11,825 bases of DNA, taken from NCBI GenBank assembly GCA_964636325.1, contig CAZWRV010000137.1:1-11825 (forward strand), written 5' to 3'. A program made the translations under genes and the position numbers. The stretch comes from CAZWRV01 sp964636325. GTDB taxonomy: Bacteria > Verrucomicrobiota > Lentisphaeria > Victivallales > GWF2-50-93. A model generated the notes under the pieces. It ran no database searches. It was not told the DNA's origin and saw only the letters and a program-made list of their open reading frames with translations. Below are positions 1-5,921 of the stretch, in pieces; positions within the stretch are counted from its first letter, which is position 1, and each line of letters begins with the position of its first letter.

Positions 1-33
1 GCTGAGCCGCGGTTGAGCTTGGCTCAACCCTCC
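1..33. repeat. Palindromic repeat, copy 1 (cut by the window edge)
   Basis: An 8-bp perfect inverted repeat, GGTTGAGC (11-18) and GCTCAACC (22-29) with a 3-base loop, preceded by GCTGAGCCGC (1-10) and followed by CTCC. The same arms, with the same GGAG/CTCC and GC flanks, occur in opposite orientation at 3492-3516. The sequence at 1-10 is the reverse complement of 3443-3452. It is therefore a second copy of the element downstream of the glutamate dehydrogenase gene. The family identity is unknown; REP-like or MITE-like DNA is the plain reading. The left end lies outside the window. Confidence 0.7.
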
Positions 34-67
34 ACCGAAAGGAATCGAGTTTCAGGGGAGTCGAATG

Positions 68-97
68 TTGGAAAGGATTGGGAACAACAAGTATATT
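68..97 (+). promoter_or_regulatory. Candidate promoter for the glutamate dehydrogenase gene
   Basis: TTGGAA (68-73) and TATATT (92-97) are separated by 18 bp and match the sigma-70 consensus at 4/6 and 5/6. The surrounding 60-180 is AT-rich compared with the coding DNA. If used, the mRNA leader would be roughly 135 bases. A second TATAAA lies at 162-167 without a good -35 partner. This is a consensus match only. Confidence 0.35.
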
Positions 98-241
98 ATT
101 GGATGTGATAGCAAAACTAAGTTTCGCTTCCCAGGCGCCGGGTTTCAGGCTTCAGTAAATTTATAAAGAAACTATAAGGCAATTCTTGCTGACACCTGAA
201 TGCTGGCCCCTGAACACCGCAAATATCAGGAGCTTGAAGCC

Positions 242-3200
242 ATGTCATCGGAAAACATCTCTTCCGCCGCCGAGCTGAAACGGCACCTTTCCAAGGCCCT
301 TGCCGGGCTTTCGGCGGACTGCGGCGAACCTGTCGGATATCTCGAGGAGGTCTTCGGATTCATGAGGGAGTCTTCGCCGTTCGACGTCCAAGCCATTCTT
401 GGCAAGATGGGCTGGCTGCTTTCGCCCAAGTCCGGCGGATTCAACATCTTGCGCGAGTCCGGGCCGATGACCGCCGCCGAGCTCGCCGAGACGATGCTGA
501 ACCCTAAGGAGCCCGTCTTCAAGTTCATCGGCGCCAAGACCGGCATTGACCGCAGGACGCTGCAGGTCATCTACGACGCCGTGAAGGGCGGCGGAACCTC
601 TGTCGCCGGCGGCTTCTCGATCCCGGACTTCACCGAGGAGCGCATCCTCCAGGAGATGAAATGGTGGCTCGTGGACCTGAACTTCCCCAAATACTACTTC
701 GAGACGACCCCCCCGGAGGAGATCGGCAACCAGATACGCATCAACAGATTCCACGAAATGTATGGGATCGGATCCAGCTCCTACGCCAACCTCAAGATAT
801 CATACAGATCGCCCTCCGGCGCGGCCATCCACTGGGTCCACGGCTCGCGCATAATCGAGGTGGAAGAGGAACTTGAAGCCGAATACTACAAATCCAACGG
901 CTTCCTCGACGTGTCGGTCTACTCCCACGGCGAACTATTCCTATATATAGCAAAGGTGTCGGATCCGAACGGGAACTTCAGCGCGGCCACTGAATTCGAA
1001 GAGGCTCAGTCAGATTCGTTCTCCAAGACATCCGACAAGGCCGCCGTAGGCAGATACAGAACCCTCTGGCGCAGGATTTCAGAGGAACAGACCATCCTCT
1101 GCGATCTCTCCGTCAAGAAGGAGACCGGCGAGAAAAGGCTCATGGTCGGCTTCCCGATAAGGTTCATCAACCACTTCCTCTCGAACGTCTCGAGGGTCAT
1201 GCGCCGCGCCGGGACGCCGGTCAGCCGCAAATACTGCCACATCTTCGGCGGACGGCACCCGGTCGTCATCCTTTCATTCTATTCCGGCGGCGAATTCCCC
1301 GCGGACCTCGTCGAGAGCCTCGTCGACGTCAGCATCTATCCCGAGAACCAGCTCGCCAGGCTCGTGGAGAAGGACGTGATCTCCGCCAGGGAGCTGAACT
1401 TCGTCAATTCGGCTGTGGAGTTCGTCCATCAGTTCGTCCGCTTCAAGGACAGCGGCCTCGAACACCTCAAGGAGCACGTCGGCGACGAGCCTGGCCTCAA
1501 GGAGATTCTCAAGTCACTCCAGCGGCGCCTGGACAAGGACAACTATCCCTACCAGACCATAGTAAGCACCTTCGCGGAGCGACCAGACATCATAAAGACG
1601 CTTTACGGACTCTTCGAGTCGAAGTTCTCGCCGGATCCCGCCTTGCGCAGGAACGGGCCCGATGCGCTGAAAAGCTTCGAGGCGGCGTTGAAGTCCGGGC
1701 CAGCCGGCACGCTCGAGACCGAGATATTCAGGTGCGGCCTGCGCTTTGTGGAATCCGTCCTCAGGACCAACTTCTACCTGCCGGTCAAGTCCGCCCTGGC
1801 CTTCAGGCTCAAGCAGGACTTCCTCGACGGCAGCGACTACGAAGACGCGCCCTTCGGCGTCTTCATGGTCAAGGGCCGCGACTTCTTCGGCTTCCATGTC
1901 CGCTTCAAGGACATCGCGCGCGGCGGCATCAGGATCATCAGGTCCGCCACCATCGACGACTACAGGCTCAACACCGACTCCGCCTTCGAGGAATGCTACA
2001 ACCTGGCGTTCACCCAGAACAAGAAGAACAAGGACATTCCGGAGGGTGGTTCGAAAGGGGTCATCGTCCTCGGAACCGGCGCCGGCCCGCATGAGTCCGT
2101 CTCCGCCTTCTCCCGCTACGTCGACGCACTCCTCGACATGCTCCTGGAGCAGAACTCAAGGCACATCGCCAACTTCGAGGAGGAGATACTCTTCCTCGGC
2201 CCCGACGAGGGGACTGCGGAACTCATGGACTGGGCCTGCAGAAGGGCCCACGACAGGGGCTACAGATACTGGAAGGGATTCACCACCGGCAAGAGCGCCG
2301 ACCTCGGCGGCGTCTCACACATCGACTACGGCATGACCACCAACGGCATCCACCAGTATGTCCTCGGCATCCTGCGCAAGCTCGGAATCGACGAACGGAC
2401 CATCACGAAGGCCCAGACCGGCGGGCCCGACGGCGACCTCGGCGGCAACGAAATACTGATCTCGCAGGACAAAACCACCGTCGTCATAGACGGGGGCGGC
2501 GTAGTCTTCGATCCGGACGGCCTCGACCGCAAGGAGCTTGTCCGCCTCGCGCGCAAACGCCTCGATTCCTCGCACTTCGACCCCGGAAAGCTCGGCCCGC
2601 ATGGCTTCAAGGTCAAGGTCTCCGACCGCGACATCACACTCCCCGGAGGATCGAAGGTCGCATCCGGCCTCAGCTTCAGAAACGGATTCTTCCTCGACCC
2701 GCGCATGAAGGCCGACCTCTTCCTCCCATGCGGCGGACGCCCGAAGTCCGTGAACAGCGTCAACTGGAAGTCACTCCTCGACGCCGACGGCAGGCCGATC
2801 TTCAAATGGATCGTGGAGGGCGCAAACCTCTTCATCACGCAGGACGCACGCCTCAAGCTCGAGGAGAAGGGCGTCATACTCTTCAAGGACAGCTCCACCA
2901 ACAAGGGCGGAGTCACCTCGTCGTCCCTCGAAGTCCTCGCAGGCCTCGCACTCGACGACGCCACCTTCGAAAAGACCATGATGGCCGAAAAGCACCGGGC
3001 ACCAGAATTCAGGAAAAAATACATCGCCGACATCATCTCCATTGTCCGCTCCAAGGCCGACGCCGAATTCGAAATCCTCTGGGCCATGCGCCAGAAGACC
3101 GGCCGCCCCATCAGCGAACTCTCGGACACACTCAGCGAAAAGATCAACCAGATCACCTCGTCCATCGAAAAGTCAAAGCTCTTCGACAACCTCGAACTCA

Positions 3201-3400
3201 GGAAGGCGACCATCATCGCGCACTCCCCGAAAACCCTCCTTAAAAAAGTAGGCGTCAAAGGGCTCCTGAAAAGGATACCCCTCAGCTACCAGCGCGCGAT
3301 CTTCGCAAGATGCCTCGCCAGCTCATTCGTCTACAAGTGCGGCATCGACGCCGGATACGAGGATTACAGAAGCTTCATAAACGAGTTCGGGAAGCAGTGA
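242..3400 (+). CDS. NAD-specific glutamate dehydrogenase, large (about 115 kDa) type
   Basis: Oxidative deamination of L-glutamate to 2-oxoglutarate and ammonium with NAD, in the cytoplasm, feeding amino-acid carbon into the TCA cycle. The 1052-residue product fits the 115-kDa class known from fungal GDH2, not the ~1600-residue bacterial class or the ~450-residue hexameric enzymes. The first ~500 residues are a poorly conserved regulatory half. The catalytic half follows, with PFGVFMVKGRDFFGFHVRF near 537-555, the catalytic-lysine signature PEGGSKG at 600-606 (K605), FLGPDEGT at 651-658, the dinucleotide-binding stretch TGGPDGDLGGNE ending near 737, EGANLFIT at 859-866 and NKGGVTSSS at 887-895. 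All these motifs look intact. I chose ATG 242 because AGGAG (228-232) sits 9 bases upstream; the in-frame ATG at 200 has no ribosome binding site. It appears to be a single-gene unit, with palindromic repeats on both sides. NAD rather than NADP preference is inferred from the family. Confidence 0.9.
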   Translation: MSSENISSAAELKRHLSKALAGLSADCGEPVGYLEEVFGFMRESSPFDVQAILGKMGWLLSPKSGGFNILRESGPMTAAELAETMLNPKEPVFKFIGAKTGIDRRTLQVIYDAVKGGGTSVAGGFSIPDFTEERILQEMKWWLVDLNFPKYYFETTPPEEIGNQIRINRFHEMYGIGSSSYANLKISYRSPSGAAIHWVHGSRIIEVEEELEAEYYKSNGFLDVSVYSHGELFLYIAKVSDPNGNFSAATEFEEAQSDSFSKTSDKAAVGRYRTLWRRISEEQTILCDLSVKKETGEKRLMVGFPIRFINHFLSNVSRVMRRAGTPVSRKYCHIFGGRHPVVILSFYSGGEFPADLVESLVDVSIYPENQLARLVEKDVISARELNFVNSAVEFVHQFVRFKDSGLEHLKEHVGDEPGLKEILKSLQRRLDKDNYPYQTIVSTFAERPDIIKTLYGLFESKFSPDPALRRNGPDALKSFEAALKSGPAGTLETEIFRCGLRFVESVLRTNFYLPVKSALAFRLKQDFLDGSDYEDAPFGVFMVKGRDFFGFHVRFKDIARGGIRIIRSATIDDYRLNTDSAFEECYNLAFTQNKKNKDIPEGGSKGVIVLGTGAGPHESVSAFSRYVDALLDMLLEQNSRHIANFEEEILFLGPDEGTAELMDWACRRAHDRGYRYWKGFTTGKSADLGGVSHIDYGMTTNGIHQYVLGILRKLGIDERTITKAQTGGPDGDLGGNEILISQDKTTVVIDGGGVVFDPDGLDRKELVRLARKRLDSSHFDPGKLGPHGFKVKVSDRDITLPGGSKVASGLSFRNGFFLDPRMKADLFLPCGGRPKSVNSVNWKSLLDADGRPIFKWIVEGANLFITQDARLKLEEKGVILFKDSSTNKGGVTSSSLEVLAGLALDDATFEKTMMAEKHRAPEFRKKYIADIISIVRSKADAEFEILWAMRQKTGRPISELSDTLSEKINQITSSIEKSKLFDNLELRKATIIAHSPKTLLKKVGVKGLLKRIPLSYQRAIFARCLASSFVYKCGIDAGYEDYRSFINEFGKQ

Positions 3401-3421
3401 CCGGGAGTCAGTTACCAGTGA
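3394..3421. repeat. Heptad repeats (YCAGTRA), left block
   Basis: In 7-base register the sequence reads GCAGTGA (3394-3400, containing the dehydrogenase stop codon), CCGGGAG (degenerate), TCAGTTA (3408-3414) and CCAGTGA (3415-3421). The same heptads resume at 3532 beyond the palindromic element. Confidence 0.6.
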
Positions 3422-3423
3422 GC

Positions 3424-3528
3424 CAATTCCAAAACTCAGTAGGCGGCTCAGCTCGGCTTCGCCCTCCGTGCACGAAATGATCTCAAACTGCGGAGGGTTG
3501 AGCCGTGCTCAACCGCATTTTGGAATTG
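3424..3528. repeat. 105-bp imperfect palindromic element with 11-bp terminal inverted repeats (copy 2)
   Basis: The ends are perfect inverted repeats, CAATTCCAAAA (3424-3434) and TTTTGGAATTG (3518-3528). Inside, the block 3443-3468 is an imperfect reverse complement of 3491-3516, and the latter contains its own hairpin, GGTTGAGC (3496-3503) and GCTCAACC (3507-3514). There is no coding capacity. Shared modules with bases 1-33 show that it belongs to a repeat family. The structure suits a non-autonomous mobile element or a REP/BIME-like extragenic palindrome. It can also fold in RNA at the 3' end of the dehydrogenase transcript. Confidence 0.7.
3492..3521 (+). terminator. Possible terminator-like hairpin after glutamate dehydrogenase
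   Basis: The 8-bp stem GGTTGAGC/GCTCAACC with a 3-base loop is GC-rich and is followed by GCATTTT, a short T run. It lies 95 bases after the stop codon. Only four T residues follow, so intrinsic termination is plausible but weak. The hairpin is part of the repeated palindrome, so it may not have evolved as a terminator. Confidence 0.3.
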
Positions 3529-3531
3529 ACT

Positions 3532-3580
3532 CCAGTGATCAGTAACCAGTGACAAGCAGTCAGCGATCAGTTATCGGCAA
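3532..3580. repeat. Heptad repeats (YCAGTRA), right block
   Basis: Seven consecutive 7-base units keep register: CCAGTGA, TCAGTAA, CCAGTGA, CAAGCAG, TCAGCGA, TCAGTTA, TCGGCAA. The first three and the sixth are close to YCAGTRA and the others are degenerate. The tract has no open reading frame of its own. Confidence 0.6.
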
Positions 3581-3598
3581 GATGAATTTGAAATCTTT

Positions 3599-3645
3599 AA
3601 ATCGAATCAGATCGAATCACTCGATTCCGGCGAGTCTTTCGATTT
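3599..3645. repeat. Short direct and inverted repeats upstream of the helical-repeat gene
   Basis: A 10-bp tandem repeat, ATCGAATCAG (3601-3610) and ATCGAATCAC (3611-3620), is followed by the inverted partner of its start: AAATCGAA (3599-3606) pairs with TTCGATTT (3638-3645). This sits 24-70 bases before the start codon at 3669, in promoter/leader position. An operator or leader hairpin is possible; no clear -10/-35 pair was seen. Confidence 0.4.
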
Positions 3646-3668
3646 GAATCACCCCGTAAGGCTTCGAT

Positions 3669-4946
3669 ATGGCTAAGCTTGAGAACCATGACCGGAGCAA
3701 AACCTGGCTTGTCGCACTGGCAGTCTTCCTCCTGGTGGTCATAGCCGTCCTCTCAATCCTGCTGGCTAAGGCGAAAGGCGAAATCGCCGCGCTGAAGTCC
3801 GAGTCCGGCGCAAAGGATGCGGCGAAGAAAATCACCACGGGCGGCGGAAAGGCCTCCATCCCAAGCCCCTCGGGACGAAACGGCGCCAAAAAGAAACCGG
3901 CAAAAAAGGAAGCCGCCGCCAAGGATTCCTCCGGCCGGGACACCGCCTACAGAGCTAAGGACGGCTCAGCCCTTTCAGGCTACAGCAGGGATGAACTGCT
4001 CAAGATGTTCTACATGGCCGACGACTCCAAGCGGCGCGAAATGATAGAGAAGCTCGGCGCAGTCCCTTCCAGTGCCGAATTCAAAAAGATGCTCGATGAG
4101 CTCAACTCCAACTACGGACAAAACAGAAACCAGATATCCCTCCTGATCAAGGATTGGTTCTCCTACGACCGAAACTCCTTTGTCGACTGGTTCGAATCCC
4201 TCCCCAACAACAGCCCACTCTACTACGAATCCATCAACCTCATCGCCACATCATGGCCGCAGGACGATGCCGACAGCATCACCAAGCTGCTCGGACGCAT
4301 GACCAACGACCAGTCCCGCGACATGATGATCATGAACATCATGAACAGGTTCGGCGGCTCCCCCGACCTCGCCAAGGAATGGTTCTCCATGGTCAAGAAC
4401 GAGGGCTACAAGCCGCACATCGCATTCATGGTCGCCCGCGGCATCGCCCAGAAGGACCCCGACGCCGCGCTCAAATGGCTCGAAGGCCTACCCGGCTCCG
4501 CCAGGGACAACGCCTTCTCGTCTTTCCTCACCAACTACGCCGCCGAAAAGGACCCGCAGGAGGCGCTCAGGATGGCCGACCGAATCTCCGATCAGAACAT
4601 CTACGACAACACCCTCGCCAACATCGTCTCCGTCTGCTCCGGGAAAAACCCGCAGCTCGCCGCCGACATCATCGATAAGATGCAAAGAGGCTCCACAAGG
4701 GACAGATGCTGCCAGAACTTCGCCTTCGCAATCTGCGGCAACAGCCCCGAAACCGCCATGCAGTGGGCCGAGGAGATAGACGACGGCAACATGCGCGAGG
4801 GCACCATCCCGGGCGTCGCGTCAAACTGGATCAACAAGGACCCCGCCTCCTTCAACAGATGGTTCAAGGACGCCCAGCTCAACGACAAGCTCAGGAAACA
4901 GCTCCAGCAGATCTATACCGACATCATGAAGCAGAAAGGGGGATGA
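3669..4946 (+). CDS. Membrane-anchored protein with eight ~32-residue helical repeats
   Basis: I cannot name a function. The 425-residue product has one N-terminal hydrophobic segment (residues 12-33, TWLVALAVFLLVV...) with basic residues before it, so an uncleaved inner-membrane anchor with the rest outside the cytoplasm is likely. Residues 34-100 form a Lys/Ala/Ser/Gly-rich linker, probably disordered. From about 152 to 406 come eight tandem units of 30-33 residues, beginning near 152, 182, 215, 247, 279, 311, 344 and 375. The late part of a unit often carries DP..A..W.. (KDPDAALKWLEGLP, KDPQEALRMADRI, NSPETAMQWAEEI, KDPASFNRWFKDA). This resembles TPR/SEL1-like alpha-solenoids, which usually bind proteins or peptides; similar repeat proteins are common in PVC bacteria. 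ATG 3669 has TAAGG (3657-3661) 7 bases upstream. It appears monocistronic, with repeat-filled spacers on both sides. Confidence 0.85.
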   Translation: MAKLENHDRSKTWLVALAVFLLVVIAVLSILLAKAKGEIAALKSESGAKDAAKKITTGGGKASIPSPSGRNGAKKKPAKKEAAAKDSSGRDTAYRAKDGSALSGYSRDELLKMFYMADDSKRREMIEKLGAVPSSAEFKKMLDELNSNYGQNRNQISLLIKDWFSYDRNSFVDWFESLPNNSPLYYESINLIATSWPQDDADSITKLLGRMTNDQSRDMMIMNIMNRFGGSPDLAKEWFSMVKNEGYKPHIAFMVARGIAQKDPDAALKWLEGLPGSARDNAFSSFLTNYAAEKDPQEALRMADRISDQNIYDNTLANIVSVCSGKNPQLAADIIDKMQRGSTRDRCCQNFAFAICGNSPETAMQWAEEIDDGNMREGTIPGVASNWINKDPASFNRWFKDAQLNDKLRKQLQQIYTDIMKQKGG

Positions 4947-5048
4947 AACTAACGGATACCGGATGCCAGATATGTGTATGGCAGCGTATCCCGCCAAGGG
5001 CCATCGACCAAGTTCAGGCTTCCAGATCCGTGGGAAATAAATGTGTGT

Positions 5049-5078
5049 TGAAATACCGCCTCCCTGGAAGGTATTTCA
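5049..5078. repeat. Hairpin with 9-bp stem in the spacer
   Basis: TGAAATACC (5049-5057) and GGTATTTCA (5070-5078) are perfect inverted repeats around a 12-base loop. It lies about 100 bases after the helical-repeat gene. No T run follows on either strand, so a classical terminator is not supported. Confidence 0.5.
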
Positions 5079-5079
5079 G

Positions 5080-5209
5080 TTCAGATTTCCGGCCTGCCGC
5101 GTTTCTCGTTGCCGGGCAACGAGATTACGTGTGCGCCCCATGCTGAAAAGCAACAAGAGATTTTCCTCGGTTTTCAGCCATTTCATTGAGTCGGATCAGG
5201 AAATCTGAA
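5080..5209. repeat. 130-bp nested inverted-repeat element with 11-bp ends
   Basis: The outer arms TTCAGATTTCC (5080-5090) and GGAAATCTGAA (5199-5209) are perfect. Inside lie a near-perfect 21-bp palindrome at 5104-5124 (TCTCGTTGCC, one base, GGCAACGAGA) and an 8-bp inverted repeat, GCTGAAAA (5142-5149) with TTTTCAGC (5171-5178). The element ends one base from the flavoprotein stop codon (5211-5213, - strand). There is no coding capacity. A small non-autonomous element or a structured 3' UTR for the - strand unit are both possible. Confidence 0.55.
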
Positions 5210-5210
5210 A

Positions 5211-5867
5211 CTACAGCCACCCCTTGCCAACCCAGTATTCGTATTCCTCCTTCCATGCGTCCTTGTTGAACTTCATGACCCGGGAGAAATATTTGATGCC
5301 CTGTTCGACGATATCGGCCTGGTCCGGATAAGATTTTTTCTCCTTGATGTCCACCGCCATCTTCTTACCGAGTCTGTATGCCTCGTCCTTGTTCTCCTGG
5401 CCGAAACGCTGCATCGCCGAAACGCCACCTGAGAACTGCGCTCCGCAGATCTGCCCGTAGAAACGGATGTAGTCGAGGACTTCCTTGTCACGACCGCTTC
5501 CGGAGGTCACTACTCCCGCGACATATTTGCCCAGCAGCCTTTTGCAGTGGATGAAGTGCGAAGAACGGTCCATCAGCGCCTTCATGGATCCAGTAACTTG
5601 ATTGATGTAGTTCGGCGAGGCCAGGACGATTCCGTCGGCGTCAAGCATCTTCTGAAGTATTCCGCCCACGTCGTCCTTGATATGGCAGCACATCATCTTC
5701 TGGTGGCAGGCGTCGCAATGGTTGCAGAAGGACACCTTGCATGCGGCCAGATGCGTCGTCTCGCACGTCACCCCTCCGTCCTTCAGTCCGCGCAACACCT
5801 CGCCGGCCAGCTGTAACGTGCTGCTCTTCTCCTTGTGCGGACTCGACGACACCAACAGAGCTTTCAT
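5211..5867 (-). CDS. Iron-sulfur flavoprotein (Isf-like), flavodoxin / NADPH-dependent FMN reductase fold
   Basis: The 218-residue product starts with a flavodoxin-like beta strand and phosphate-binding loop (MKALLVSSSPHKEKSST, residues 1-17), as in FMN-binding proteins. It carries the compact cysteine motif C48-x2-C51-x2-C54-x5-C60, which in characterised archaeal Isf proteins binds a [4Fe-4S] cluster; C61 follows directly. LASPNYINQVTGSMKALMDR (near 80-100) matches the second FMN-contact region of the family, where P-Y/N-x-V-x-G-x-K-x-DR is usual. Known relatives are soluble electron-transfer proteins; the partner here is unknown. ATG 5867 is preceded on the - strand by GAAAGGA (5884-5878) at a 10-base spacing, a good ribosome binding site. 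It lies 54 bp after the heparinase-like gene on the same strand and is probably cotranscribed, although a metabolic link to glycan breakdown is not evident. Confidence 0.85.
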   Translation of the reverse strand: MKALLVSSSPHKEKSSTLQLAGEVLRGLKDGGVTCETTHLAACKVSFCNHCDACHQKMMCCHIKDDVGGILQKMLDADGIVLASPNYINQVTGSMKALMDRSSHFIHCKRLLGKYVAGVVTSGSGRDKEVLDYIRFYGQICGAQFSGGVSAMQRFGQENKDEAYRLGKKMAVDIKEKKSYPDQADIVEQGIKYFSRVMKFNKDAWKEEYEYWVGKGWL

Positions 5868-5921
5868 GTGCTTTTGTTCCTTTCTTTTTCTACTTATCTG
5901 TGCTTTTTGTGCCTTTTGTGG
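5867..5921. repeat. Short 9-bp repeats between the heparinase-like and flavoprotein genes
   Basis: On the + strand TGTGCTTTT (5899-5907), TGTGCCTTT (5908-5916) and TGTGG (5917-5921) follow one another, and another TGTGCTTTT is at 5867-5875. On the coding (-) strand this is an A-rich leader of AAAAGCACA units just before the flavoprotein ribosome binding site. It may be simple slippage-derived DNA. Confidence 0.45.

Noticed and set aside
200..241. Start of glutamate dehydrogenase at ATG 200
   Set aside because: No ribosome binding site precedes it, whereas ATG 242 has AGGAG at a 9-base spacing; the 14 extra residues add nothing recognisable.
2326..3258. A 310-codon open frame on the - strand inside the glutamate dehydrogenase gene
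   Set aside because: It is antisense to the most conserved part of the dehydrogenase; low-complexity Ser/Arg/Pro composition, no motif, no ribosome binding site.
3532..3580. CRISPR-like array
   Set aside because: The units are 7 bp and contiguous with no spacers, so this is a simple tandem repeat.
5104..5124. Rho-independent terminator at the 21-bp palindrome
   Set aside because: Only one unpaired base at the centre and no T run on either side on either strand.
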